From positions 27,729 to 91,728 of the forward strand of contig CAKSFP010000009.1 of NCBI GenBank assembly GCA_934454585.1: 64,000 nucleotides of DNA, in the 5' to 3' direction. The DNA comes from an uncultured Clostridia bacterium (GTDB lineage Bacteria; Bacillota; Clostridia; UMGS1810). Both the position numbers and the translations under genes were made by a program. How positions within the stretch are numbered: position 1 is the first letter of the stretch; every line of letters starts with the position of its first letter. This document shows, piece after piece, positions 46,002 through 54,563 of this stretch. A model generated the notes under the pieces. It made no database searches. It saw only the letters and a program-made list of their open reading frames with translations, and was not told where the DNA came from.

Positions 46002-46046
46002 CAAAAGCAGTCGATAACGGTGAAACATCGTTTTTGGCTGCTTTTG
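46002..46046 (+). terminator. Probable terminator of carA-carB-dapF
   Basis: A 9-bp stem (CAAAAGCAG with CTGCTTTTG) contains an inner CGAT/ATCG stem and ends in CTTTTG. The T tract is short. It begins 6 bases after the stop codon. Confidence 0.55.
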
Positions 46047-46090
46047 AATATTCAGAATTTATACTTTTATACTTTTCTGCATTTTATATA

Positions 46091-46119
46091 TTGAATCTTA
46101 GCCGCATTTGTAGTATAAT
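46091..46119 (+). promoter_or_regulatory. Sigma-A promoter of the CmpB-like/MMPL/GLUG operon
   Basis: TTGAAT (46091-46096) and a perfect TATAAT (46114-46119) are separated by 17 bases, about 55 bases ahead of the first gene. Confidence 0.75.
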
Positions 46120-46171
46120 AATTTGTTAAGAATAATACTGTTTTCAAGGACAATATGCATGGAGGCAAAAG

Positions 46172-47044
46172 ATGAATTATACCGTTTATGAACTTACCGC
46201 ACTGTTTTTCATATATGCATTTCTCGGTTGGGTGAGCGAGGTGATATTCGCCGCCTGCAAAACCGGCAAATTCGTAAACAGAGGATTTCTTCTCGGCCCA
46301 ATATGCCCGATATACGGTTTCGGCGTACTTGCAGTGCTCAGTCTCCTCGAGCCTGTTAAGGGCATACCTCCGCTCGCATTTGTACTGTCAGTCATCATAA
46401 CATCGGCTTTGGAACTGCTGACCGGGGCAATTCTTCAGGCAGTCTTTCATGAACGGTTTTGGGACTACAGCGACGAGAAATTCAACATCGGCGGTTACAT
46501 CTGCCTCTCGTTCTCGCTCGTGTGGGGATTTGCGTGCATGGCGGTGCTCTACATAGTGCACCCGATGATATTTGCAATACTGAAAAAAATTCCCCATGTG
46601 GTGGGTATACCCGTACTGTGCGCACTGCTTGCGACGGTTCTCACCGATGCGACGCTCACAGTATTCCACGCGCTCAAACTCGACAAGAGAATGCGCGCCA
46701 TAGACGAGATGAGCGAAAAACTCGAAAATTTGTCGTGTCACCTGGGCGAAGGGATATCCGAAAAAGCTTTGGTTATTAAGGCAAAAACGGAGACAAACGC
46801 TCAGCAGTTCAGGGAAAAAGCCGAGATCGGCGCTGCTCAGCTTAAGGAAAGAGCAGAACAACTCAAACTTGACCGTGAGAACCTCAAACTGATGAAAGAA
46901 AAATATCACAAACTCACCTCCGGCAGGAATATAATTCATGAGCATTTGTTTAATTCATTCTCGCACCTGAGCGAGGGCAAATACAAAAAAGCTTATGAAA
47001 AGATGCGCAGAGAAAGAAATCTGAAAAAATCGGGAAAGGAATGA
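46172..47044 (+). CDS. CmpB-like putative ABC transporter permease (PF06541 type) with coiled-coil tail
   Basis: A 290-residue membrane protein. The N-terminal 160 residues have about five membrane segments with the family pattern FLGWVSEVIFAACKTGKFVN and RGFLLGPICPIYGFG. From about 170 on it is charged and helical, likely a coiled coil in the cytoplasm. Families of this type are called type IV ABC permeases, but no ATPase gene is nearby and the transport role is unproven. The ATG has GGAGG 6-7 bases upstream. The MMPL gene follows by 4 bases, so it is the first gene of a three- or four-gene operon. Confidence 0.8.
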   Translation: MNYTVYELTALFFIYAFLGWVSEVIFAACKTGKFVNRGFLLGPICPIYGFGVLAVLSLLEPVKGIPPLAFVLSVIITSALELLTGAILQAVFHERFWDYSDEKFNIGGYICLSFSLVWGFACMAVLYIVHPMIFAILKKIPHVVGIPVLCALLATVLTDATLTVFHALKLDKRMRAIDEMSEKLENLSCHLGEGISEKALVIKAKTETNAQQFREKAEIGAAQLKERAEQLKLDRENLKLMKEKYHKLTSGRNIIHEHLFNSFSHLSEGKYKKAYEKMRRERNLKKSGKE

Positions 47045-47048
47045 TAGT

Positions 47049-49499
47049 GTGTCTCAAGGCAATGACAAAACAATTATAACCAAAATATCCGAATTCATAG
47101 TTGACAAGAGAAACATTATTCTCATACTATATGTTGCAGCTTTTATATTCAGCTTGATTGCGCAAAACTGGGTTAATGTGTGCAATGACCTTACTGCATA
47201 TCTTCCGTCCAACACCGAAACCCGAAAAGGTCTCACAATAATGGATGACGAATTTATAACATACGCCACATCGAGAGTAATGGTTGCCAATATTACATAT
47301 GACCAGGCAGAACTTCTGAGCGACAAGCTCGAAAAAATGGACGAAGTGCAGATGATTACCTTTGATGACACCGAGGAGCACTACAAAGATGCGTGCGCCC
47401 TCTATGACATCACCATGCAAGCCGAAAGCGGCAGTGAAGAGGTTGACGCTCAATATCAGGCAGTGCGCGATGCACTCAAAGGCTATGACACTTTCATATC
47501 GGAGAGCGATGTTGACAGTTCAAAATCTCTTGACAGCGAAATGACGCTCATTCTCGGCATAGCGGCGGTCATAATAATAGCCGTGCTGCTGCTCACTTCT
47601 GAGACATATATGGAAGTACCTGTGCTGCTGTTGACTTTTCTTACGGGAATTGTGCTTAACAAAGGCACCAACTTTGTGTTCGACGAGATATCATTCGTGT
47701 CCAACTCCGTCACGGCGGTGCTGCAGCTGGCGCTCTCAATAGACTATGCAATTATCATGATTCACCACTACAGTGAGGAGAGAAAATCTCTCGATCAGCG
47801 CCGCTCGGTAATAAGCGCGCTGTCAAAATCCATTGTTGAGATATCGTCAAGCTCACTCACCACGGTGTCGGGTCTTATGGCGCTCATGTTCATGCAGTTC
47901 CGCATAGGCTTTGACATGGGTATGTGCCTTATAAAATCAATACTTTTCAGCTTACTGTGCGTGTTCACACTCATGCCCTGTCTGCTGATGCTCTTTGGCA
48001 AATACATCGACCGCACTCATCACAAAAAACTTCTGCCGGAGATAAATGTCCTCGGCAAGATAGTATATAAACTCAGGATGATTGTTCCGCCGATATTCGT
48101 GATTGTGCTTGTGGCGGCATATTTTCTGTCTTCCAACTGTTTGTACACATATAACGCCAACTCATCAAAGACGAGCAGAAAGAACGAAACCCAGATTGCT
48201 AAAGAGACAATCGAAGAATACTTCGGCACAAGGAACTACGCCGCACTTGTCATCCCCGCGGGTGATTATGACAAGGAAAAACGCTTGATTGCCGACCTGC
48301 AAGAAGACGCAAATGTCGACTCAATCACCGCCATGTCAAGCGTGGAAGCAAAGGACGGCTATGTGCTCACCGACAAGCTGACTCCGAGGCAGTTTTCCGA
48401 GCTGACCGATGTGGACATAGACACCGTCAAACTGCTTTATACTCTCTACGCAACAGACAACGAGGACTACAGCCGACTCATATCAAACATGAACGACTTC
48501 AGTGTTCCGCTTATAGATATGTTTACATTTGTATATGATCTCAAACAGGACGGCTATGTGCATTTCGATACCGACCTGTCAAAAGATCTTGACGACCTGT
48601 ATGCACAGCTTGACACTGCACGCAATCAGCTAAACGGCGACAAATACACCCGTATGCTTGTGTACATCAATTTGCCGATTGAGGGCGACGAAACATTTGC
48701 GTTCATAGACAAAGTGCACGATATAACAGCAAAATATTATGGCGAATACTACTTCGTAGGCGACTCCACAAGCTGCAAGGACCTTGCAGCGTCTTTCGCG
48801 ACGGACAACATCATCGTATCTGTGCTGTCACTGCTGTTTGTGCTCATCATACTGTTCTTCACTTTCAAGAACGCCGGACTCCCCGTTTTGCTCATTCTTG
48901 TGATTCAAGGCAGTATATGGCTTAACTTCTCCATGTCGTACATCACGCACTCAAATATGTTCTTTTTGAGTTACCTGATAGTCAGCTCCATTCAGATGGG
49001 TGCAAACATAGACTACGCCATAGTCATCTCCAACCGCTACATGGATATCCGCGGCACGATGACTATAAAACGCGCCATGACGAAATCACTCAACTTTGCA
49101 TTCCCTACGGTGCTTACCTCGGGCAGCATACTTGCGGCAGCCGGTTTCCTGATAAGTAAACTCTCAACAGAGCCGTCCATTGTGTCCATAGGCACAACGC
49201 TCTGCCGCGGAACACTCATATCAATGTTTCTGGTAATGTGCGTCCTGCCCGAGATATTGTTGCTCGGCGACACAATCGTGGAAAAATCGGGCGTAATCAT
49301 AAAGAAACCCGACATCGTGCGCAAGGAGACAGGCAGATTTATAGTAAACGGCAGAGTGCGCGGCAAGATTGACGGATTTGTGGATGCGGATATCCATGGT
49401 CTCGTGCACGGAAACATGGATGCCGTGGTTAGCATAGACAATATATCCAGAGAGGAGGCCGCCGATGGTGAAGATGATGAAACAAAAGACAACGATTAA
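47049..49499 (+). CDS. MMPL/RND-superfamily exporter
   Basis: An 816-residue proton-driven exporter of the MMPL type. Two repeats each have one leading helix, a large extracellular domain and five clustered helices; the repeats start near residues 22 and 345. SIDYAIIMIHHYSEER (about 230-245) and NIDYAIVISNRYMD (about 655-668) hold the intramembrane Asp-Tyr pairs used for proton relay. The cytoplasmic tail after the last helix has a short repeated hydrophobic-glycine pattern (NGRVRGKIDGFVD, ADIHGLVHGNMD), like a small beta-helix. It starts with GTG. The next gene overlaps it by 35 bases, so exporter and surface protein are probably made together. Confidence 0.88.
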   Translation: MSQGNDKTIITKISEFIVDKRNIILILYVAAFIFSLIAQNWVNVCNDLTAYLPSNTETRKGLTIMDDEFITYATSRVMVANITYDQAELLSDKLEKMDEVQMITFDDTEEHYKDACALYDITMQAESGSEEVDAQYQAVRDALKGYDTFISESDVDSSKSLDSEMTLILGIAAVIIIAVLLLTSETYMEVPVLLLTFLTGIVLNKGTNFVFDEISFVSNSVTAVLQLALSIDYAIIMIHHYSEERKSLDQRRSVISALSKSIVEISSSSLTTVSGLMALMFMQFRIGFDMGMCLIKSILFSLLCVFTLMPCLLMLFGKYIDRTHHKKLLPEINVLGKIVYKLRMIVPPIFVIVLVAAYFLSSNCLYTYNANSSKTSRKNETQIAKETIEEYFGTRNYAALVIPAGDYDKEKRLIADLQEDANVDSITAMSSVEAKDGYVLTDKLTPRQFSELTDVDIDTVKLLYTLYATDNEDYSRLISNMNDFSVPLIDMFTFVYDLKQDGYVHFDTDLSKDLDDLYAQLDTARNQLNGDKYTRMLVYINLPIEGDETFAFIDKVHDITAKYYGEYYFVGDSTSCKDLAASFATDNIIVSVLSLLFVLIILFFTFKNAGLPVLLILVIQGSIWLNFSMSYITHSNMFFLSYLIVSSIQMGANIDYAIVISNRYMDIRGTMTIKRAMTKSLNFAFPTVLTSGSILAAAGFLISKLSTEPSIVSIGTTLCRGTLISMFLVMCVLPEILLLGDTIVEKSGVIIKKPDIVRKETGRFIVNGRVRGKIDGFVDADIHGLVHGNMDAVVSIDNISREEAADGEDDETKDND

Positions 49500-52400
49500 A
49501 ATATCGGCTCTGATAACGGCGGCATTTTTTGCAGTCTCATCACTGCTTCCGTGCTTTGTGGCAGCCATGTCCGCAATTGATGACAAAACTTATGCCATAA
49601 CTACAATAGATGACCTTAGCGAATTTGCGCGCAAATGCAAAACCGACTCATGGTCCCGCGGCAAAACATTTGTTTTGCAGGCAGATCTTGATCTTTCGGG
49701 GATGAATTTTGAGCCTATTCCCACTTTCGGCGGAATCTTCGACGGCGGCGAATACACCATATCCGGAATAAACATGAGCAAAAAAGGCTCGTATGTGGGT
49801 TTTTTCAGATATGTTCAGTCGGGCGCAGAGGTTAAGAATCTTAAACTTAGCGGTACCGTCACACCGGACGGCACAAAAAAATATGTCGGCGGCATAGTCG
49901 GTGAAAACAGCGGAACCATACGAGACAGCGTTTTCAACGGCTCAGTCAAGGGCGACACCAATGTGGGAGGCATCTGCGGATACATCACCGAGTCGGGCTC
50001 GGCACTCGGCTGCACATTCGTAGGCAGCGTCACCGGTGACAGCTACACGGGCGGTATAGCCGGACAGAACTTCGGCACAATTGACGCCTGCACCAACAAA
50101 GGTAAAATCAATACCACAGACACCGAAACTGCAAAGACAATCCAGGATATAAACATAGACACAGAGAATTTGCGTTCCACCGAGAACATAGACGCAGCAA
50201 CCGATACGGGCGGCATCTGCGGATATTCAAAGGGCAAGATAACAGGCTGTGTGAACCGCGGCGATGTCGGCTACAAGTCCGTTGGCTACAACACGGGCGG
50301 CATCTGCGGCAGGCAGGCGGGATTCATCTCCTCGTGTGAGAACTACGGTGAGATAAACGGCAGAAAAGATGTCGGCGGCATAGTCGGTCAGGCAGAGCCG
50401 TATATTCTGCTTGAATACACCAAGGATATCCTCGATGAGCTTGATTCCATATTCAGCAGAATAAAGAATATCACGGGCGACAGTTTCTTTGACGACGGCG
50501 CAGACAGCCTTGATCGCATAAATCAAAAAATGTCTGACATGACCGACAAGGCACAGACACTCTCCGACGATGTAAAAAACTATGCCGACGATATTTCAGG
50601 CTCAGTAAACACCCTGTCAGACAACCTTAACAAAATGCTCGATAAATCGTCATCGGCACTCAATTCCGTGTCAAAAGGAACGGACGATATGTCCGACGCC
50701 ATGACATCATTCAAAAATGCGACAGACAGTCTGCGCACCATAGTCAACAAGGCAAAAGACGCAGCAGACAACGGCGACGCAGTGTATGACAACCTCAACA
50801 ATGCCGCATCGGACCTCCAAGAGGCGTCCAAAAGGCTCTCCTATGCGTGCCGCGAGTTTGAGGATATAGCAGACGACCTTCAGGACGGCGCGGACAAATT
50901 CCGCGATGCTCTGAGCAAACTGTCCAAGGCACTCAAAACAAAAAACGACATTGAGGGCAACATCCGCAATACCGAAAACGCCCTGTACCAACTTCAGAAG
51001 TCATATGCAAGAGCTGCAAGCGCACTTGATGATGTAGCAAATGTAATAAAGGATCTGAAAGACAAAGGATATATCAAAAATCTGCCCGATCCCGATCAGA
51101 TAAAACAACTGGCGCAGTGCTGCAAGGATATTGCCGATGCCATCAAACAAATGTGCGACGCCCTTGTTATGATGGGCGAAAAATTTGACATATCGTCGGT
51201 GAAATCGGGATTTAAGATGCTTGCAAGAGGCTTTGATTACCTCGGCAGCAGCGTTTATTACCTAAAAAGAGCCGGTGAGGAGTTCAAGACGGCGCTTGAC
51301 AAGCTCGACGGAGTGTCGGACGATGCCGACAAAGCAATCGAGCAAATGCAAAAAGGTTTTGACAGCCTGAGCAAAGGCACAGATTCACTGTCGGACGGAG
51401 TGAACAAACTTGCGGATGCGACAAAGAAATTTTCGGATAACAACTCACTGAACATCCCCTCGGTGTCGGATGCATTCGGCGGCGATTTTGACGGATTCTT
51501 TGACACACTGCGTGAAATGCAGAGCGAATTTACCGATTTGACCGAGATTATGCGCCGCGGCAAGAATTCACTCTCGGATGACATAGACTCGGTAAATGAT
51601 GACCTCGATTCGCTCTCCGACCTGATACGCGACACCCGGGATACCAATCTGAAAGCGGATGAAAACGGATTTATAGAAGATATATCCGACACGGCGAGTG
51701 CCGGAGACATACGCGGCAAGATAGCTCACAACACCAACTATGCCACGGTGCACGGCGATGTCAATGTGGGCGGCATAGTCGGTTCCATGGCCATAGAATA
51801 TGACTTCGACCCCGAGGACGACGCCAAGGCGAGCGGTGACAAGACTCTCAACTTCACTTTCAAGACAAAATGTGTAGTGATGCGCTGTGCAAACCGCGGT
51901 GAAGTCGACATTAAGAAAAACTACGGCGGAGGAATAACCGGCAGAATGGATCTGGGCAGTCTCATTTATTGTGAGAACTATGCCGATGTTACCGCAAGCG
52001 ACGGCGACTATATCGGCGGCATTGCCGGACTGTCCGACACCACCATCCGCTCGAGCGCAGCAAAATGCTCTCTCTCAGGGAAAAATTATGTCGGCGGCAT
52101 TGCCGGCAAGGCGTCGGCGCTCTATAATAACTACACAGTCGTAAACATAGCCGACCATGAAGAATTTGCCGGTTCTGTAGCAGGTTTTGCCGACAGGAAA
52201 GACCTCATCGGCAACTTTGCCGTAAACAGTGAAATCGGCGCGGCAGACGGCATCAACTACACCGACAGTGCGGACGAGACGGATATAGACAGCTTCGTAA
52301 GCTTTGTAAACTCCACTTTCGGCACCGATGTTGAGTTCAGGCTGACATTTATGTGTGACGACAAGCAAGTGGGAGAGCTTACATTCAACTATCGCGAGGA

Positions 52401-52986
52401 CATCCCGGACGAAAAAATTCCGAAAGTTCCCGAGAAAAAGGGATACTACGGCAAGTGGAGTGAATACGATTTTTCGTGCGCAACTCATGACGCCGTGATA
52501 AATGCGGAATACTACAGGGAGATAAGCCTGATAAACACGGGCGCAAACCGCGACGGCAAGTCCGTAATACTCGTTTGCGGAGCGTTTGACGACAATGCGA
52601 GCGTGAAATCAGCACCGACCGACAATGTGCCTAAAAAACTGCACGGCAGAAAAATCAACGATTCGTATGATGTAAAGATACACAATGTATATACCGAGAA
52701 ATTCACCGTCAGATATCTGCCAAAGTCCGACAAGGCGGTAAATATCTATGTAGAGACTGACGGAAAGCTCAAAAAGACGAACACAAAGAAATTCGGCAGC
52801 TATCTTGAATTTGAGACAGCAAGTCCGGCATTCTCCATATACGAAGTGCAAAAAAACTATGTTCCGCTCATCTGCGTCATAGCCGTGATAATCGCACTCG
52901 CTGCGGCGGCTTTCGCAAGAATGAGACGAAAATTGCCGCACAAGGAGAAAACGGACAACAAAAAATCAGATACGGAGGTAATTTGA
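49465..52986 (+). CDS. Large secreted GLUG-repeat and coiled-coil surface protein
   Basis: An 1173-residue exported protein. It has a signal peptide (about 1-35), GLUG-type beta repeats (about 75-330, units such as VGGICGYITESG and TGGIAGQNFGTIDAC), a long helical region of some 430 residues (about 330-765) rich in Asp, Ser and Lys with coiled-coil spacing, a second GLUG block (about 785-900), a strand-rich domain, and a C-terminal transmembrane helix (about 1132-1150) with a basic cytoplasmic tail. It thus spans the wall and is membrane-anchored. The ATG has a GAGGAGG site upstream and lies inside the MMPL gene. The pairing suggests it is a partner or substrate-handling arm of the exporter. 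Confidence 0.82.
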   Translation: MVKMMKQKTTIKISALITAAFFAVSSLLPCFVAAMSAIDDKTYAITTIDDLSEFARKCKTDSWSRGKTFVLQADLDLSGMNFEPIPTFGGIFDGGEYTISGINMSKKGSYVGFFRYVQSGAEVKNLKLSGTVTPDGTKKYVGGIVGENSGTIRDSVFNGSVKGDTNVGGICGYITESGSALGCTFVGSVTGDSYTGGIAGQNFGTIDACTNKGKINTTDTETAKTIQDINIDTENLRSTENIDAATDTGGICGYSKGKITGCVNRGDVGYKSVGYNTGGICGRQAGFISSCENYGEINGRKDVGGIVGQAEPYILLEYTKDILDELDSIFSRIKNITGDSFFDDGADSLDRINQKMSDMTDKAQTLSDDVKNYADDISGSVNTLSDNLNKMLDKSSSALNSVSKGTDDMSDAMTSFKNATDSLRTIVNKAKDAADNGDAVYDNLNNAASDLQEASKRLSYACREFEDIADDLQDGADKFRDALSKLSKALKTKNDIEGNIRNTENALYQLQKSYARAASALDDVANVIKDLKDKGYIKNLPDPDQIKQLAQCCKDIADAIKQMCDALVMMGEKFDISSVKSGFKMLARGFDYLGSSVYYLKRAGEEFKTALDKLDGVSDDADKAIEQMQKGFDSLSKGTDSLSDGVNKLADATKKFSDNNSLNIPSVSDAFGGDFDGFFDTLREMQSEFTDLTEIMRRGKNSLSDDIDSVNDDLDSLSDLIRDTRDTNLKADENGFIEDISDTASAGDIRGKIAHNTNYATVHGDVNVGGIVGSMAIEYDFDPEDDAKASGDKTLNFTFKTKCVVMRCANRGEVDIKKNYGGGITGRMDLGSLIYCENYADVTASDGDYIGGIAGLSDTTIRSSAAKCSLSGKNYVGGIAGKASALYNNYTVVNIADHEEFAGSVAGFADRKDLIGNFAVNSEIGAADGINYTDSADETDIDSFVSFVNSTFGTDVEFRLTFMCDDKQVGELTFNYREDIPDEKIPKVPEKKGYYGKWSEYDFSCATHDAVINAEYYREISLINTGANRDGKSVILVCGAFDDNASVKSAPTDNVPKKLHGRKINDSYDVKIHNVYTEKFTVRYLPKSDKAVNIYVETDGKLKKTNTKKFGSYLEFETASPAFSIYEVQKNYVPLICVIAVIIALAAAAFARMRRKLPHKEKTDNKKSDTEVI

Positions 52987-52988
52987 AA

Positions 52989-53549
52989 ATGCGTAAAAAC
53001 TTTGGAGCAAAAGCAATACTTTATCCCATGCCGGTGCTCATAATCGGCACCTACGACGAGGACGGCAAACCGGATGCAATGAATGCCGCATGGGGCGGAA
53101 TCTCCGATGATAACGAGATTTCCATATGCGTGAGCGCCGGCCACAAAACAACGGAAAACATCCTCAAAACCAAGGCGTTCACCGTCAGCGCGGCAAATGC
53201 CGAAAATGCCGTTGCCGCAGACTATGTTGGCGTTGTATCGGGGAATGTCGAGCCGGACAAAATTAAAAAAGCCGGCTGGCACGCCGCCGCGAGCGAATTT
53301 GTGAACGCTCCCCTGTTTGACGAGCTGCCGCTTGCGCTTGAATGCAGATTAAAAAGTTATGATAAGGTCAGCTGCAGACTCGTCGGAGAGATAGTTAATG
53401 TCTGCGCAGACGAGAGCATACTTGCAGACGACGGCAAGGTGGATGTGGCTAAGTTCTCCCCAATCATCTTCGACCCGGTAAACAATACTTACAATGTTGT
53501 CGGAGAAGTGGTTGCCAAGGCTTTCAGCGACGGACTCAAATTAAAATAA
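52989..53549 (+). CDS. Flavin reductase-like, FMN-binding split-barrel protein
   Basis: A 186-residue cytoplasmic protein of the flavin reductase-like family. The IIGTYDEDGKPDAMNAAWGG start and the VSAGHKTTENILKTKAFTVS stretch form the FMN-binding barrel. Such clostridial proteins bind FMN and act in flavin reduction or as flavoredoxin-like electron carriers. The ATG at 52989 is preferred to a TTG six bases earlier, which is too close to GGAGG. It follows the GLUG gene by two bases and may be in the same transcript, though the functions seem unrelated. Confidence 0.85.
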   Translation: MRKNFGAKAILYPMPVLIIGTYDEDGKPDAMNAAWGGISDDNEISICVSAGHKTTENILKTKAFTVSAANAENAVAADYVGVVSGNVEPDKIKKAGWHAAASEFVNAPLFDELPLALECRLKSYDKVSCRLVGEIVNVCADESILADDGKVDVAKFSPIIFDPVNNTYNVVGEVVAKAFSDGLKLK

Positions 53550-53561
53550 TTATCATCAGAA

Positions 53562-53593
53562 AACTCACCGCGTGCACTGCGCGGTGAGTTTTT
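53562..53593. terminator. Strong terminator after the flavin reductase-like gene
   Basis: An 11-bp perfect stem (AACTCACCGCG with CGCGGTGAGTT) is followed by TTT on the plus strand and by A/T sequence on the minus strand. It separates this operon from the converging fucU-like gene. Confidence 0.9.
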
Positions 53594-53643
53594 GATCTTT
53601 TTTGATAGCAATGCCTTGAATTACGACTGATATATCCGGCAAT

Positions 53644-54066
53644 TCAATCGACTACAACGCCTTTTTTGAGCAATATATTTGCATACAGCGCACTCTCACC
53701 GGTTGCAATGACCGCATAAGCCCTTTTTGCACGCTCATAAAAAGCAAACCGCTCAATATGTTCAAATTCAGCGTCAGAATACTCTTTTGCAATTTTTTTG
53801 TATTCATCCCAAATCGGAGTTTCTACATTATCACCCTTCACAACCTCCATAAGATACAAAGGTTTTTCATAGGTATCAAGCGGTAAAAGTTTTAATACGG
53901 CATCCAGCACCTCGGCTGCTCCATTGCCGGTGAGATACACCACTCTCTGCCCCATACTTGCAGACGGAAAATTTCCGTCCGCAATGACTATCTCATCGCC
54001 ATGACCCATTTCGCACAATATTTTAAGAAGGTCGGGCGGTATTATTTTCGGTATATTTTTAAGCAT
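53644..54066 (-). CDS. fucU: RbsD/FucU-type sugar mutarotase
   Basis: A 140-residue mutarotase of the RbsD/FucU family, which speeds anomer exchange of free sugars such as L-fucose. The catalytic histidine is in EMGHGDEIVIADGNFP (about residue 21), and the C-terminal ATGESALYANILLKKGV is the FucU-type end. The length matches FucU. The ATG has AAGGGGG 7 bases upstream. It stands alone; the fucose link to the GH95 gene at the other end of the window is only suggestive. Confidence 0.88.
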   Translation of the reverse strand: MLKNIPKIIPPDLLKILCEMGHGDEIVIADGNFPSASMGQRVVYLTGNGAAEVLDAVLKLLPLDTYEKPLYLMEVVKGDNVETPIWDEYKKIAKEYSDAEFEHIERFAFYERAKRAYAVIATGESALYANILLKKGVVVD

Positions 54067-54170
54067 ATTTAATCCCCCTTATCTGTATAACAATTCATAT
54101 TCCCTGCATCCGGTTTTTCATAACTGAGTATACACAGGTAAAATGCAATCTTATAATAACAAGTATACTG

Positions 54171-54200
54171 TTGACCTCAATAAAAATCTTGTGCTATACT
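54171..54200 (+). promoter_or_regulatory. Orphan sigma-A-like promoter
   Basis: TTGACC (54171-54176) and TATACT (54195-54200) are 18 bases apart. No plus-strand gene follows for over 350 bases, so the gene it once served may be lost, or it may produce a short RNA ending at the inverted repeat at 54354-54400. Confidence 0.5.
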
Positions 54201-54259
54201 AACATAAAGTATAATTATTTTATTATTAGAGAACAAAATCGAAAATGAAGATATTGGTA

Positions 54260-54355
54260 TTATTTCAATATTCCTTTTTGAACAAGCGTATCAACCCACA
54301 ATTTAGCCAAAACCTCACTGCCGACTGCATTAAGATGAATTCCGTTGTATAAACA
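54260..54355 (-). pseudogene. C-terminal remnant of a GDSL/SGNH-type esterase
   Basis: The minus strand encodes about 31 residues ending in a stop, CLYNGIHLNAVGSEVLAKLW followed by VDTLVQKGILK. This fits the block V region of SGNH hydrolases (consensus DGIHLN..G...A), with the catalytic Asp position read as Asn. Upstream of it the frame loses similarity inside the inverted repeat, so only the tail is left. Similarity is judged by eye. Confidence 0.5.
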
Positions 54356-54400
54356 AGAACCCCACAGAAGAACCGAAACGGTGCATCTGTGGGGTTCTTG
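54354..54400. repeat. 15-bp perfect inverted repeat
   Basis: CAAGAACCCCACAGA (54354-54368) and its exact complement (54386-54400) surround a 17-base loop. A TTTG follows on the plus strand and TTTA on the minus strand. It could be a terminator or a leftover end of a mobile element; it lies exactly where the esterase remnant breaks off. Confidence 0.75.
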
Positions 54401-54494
54401 TTTGCCTGTACATTGAATTTTTGTGCAAATGGGAGAAAGCAGTCGGAGTGTATTATATCAATACAAAAAAATCAAAAAACTTTTTCAAAACCTA

Positions 54495-54523
54495 TTGACA
54501 AAACGATATAACACTGTTATAAT
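54495..54523 (+). promoter_or_regulatory. Perfect-consensus sigma-A promoter of the TetR-type gene
   Basis: TTGACA (54495-54500) and TATAAT (54518-54523) are both perfect, with a 17-base spacer. The start site would be near 54530, within the operator region. Confidence 0.92.
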
Positions 54524-54542
54524 AAATGTAACGGTGTTATAT
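54506..54542 (+). promoter_or_regulatory. Paired palindromic operators overlapping the tetR promoter
   Basis: Two 14-base arms (54506-54519 and 54529-54542) form an inverted repeat with one mismatch around 9 bases. Each arm contains its own small palindrome, TAACACTGTTA and TAACGGTGTTA. The sites cover the -10 and the start point. This is the typical arrangement for a self-repressing TetR-family protein, probably the one encoded next to it. Confidence 0.8.
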
Positions 54543-54563
54543 ATGCTTTTCGGAGGGGAAATA

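Larger units (their letters stand above)
54067..54563. other. Junction region between core chromosome and accessory cluster
   Basis: About 500 bases hold no intact gene. They contain an orphan plus-strand promoter (54171-54200), a decayed minus-strand esterase tail (54260-54355), a 15-bp perfect inverted repeat (54354-54400), and the promoter and operators of the TetR gene (54495-54542). From here rightward the genes read as a separate acquired block. Confidence 0.6.

Noticed and set aside
54423..54563. 47-codon N-terminal extension of the TetR-type protein
   Set aside because: It would cross the promoter, transcription start and operators; the ATG at 54564 has a strong ribosome-binding site and matches family N-termini.
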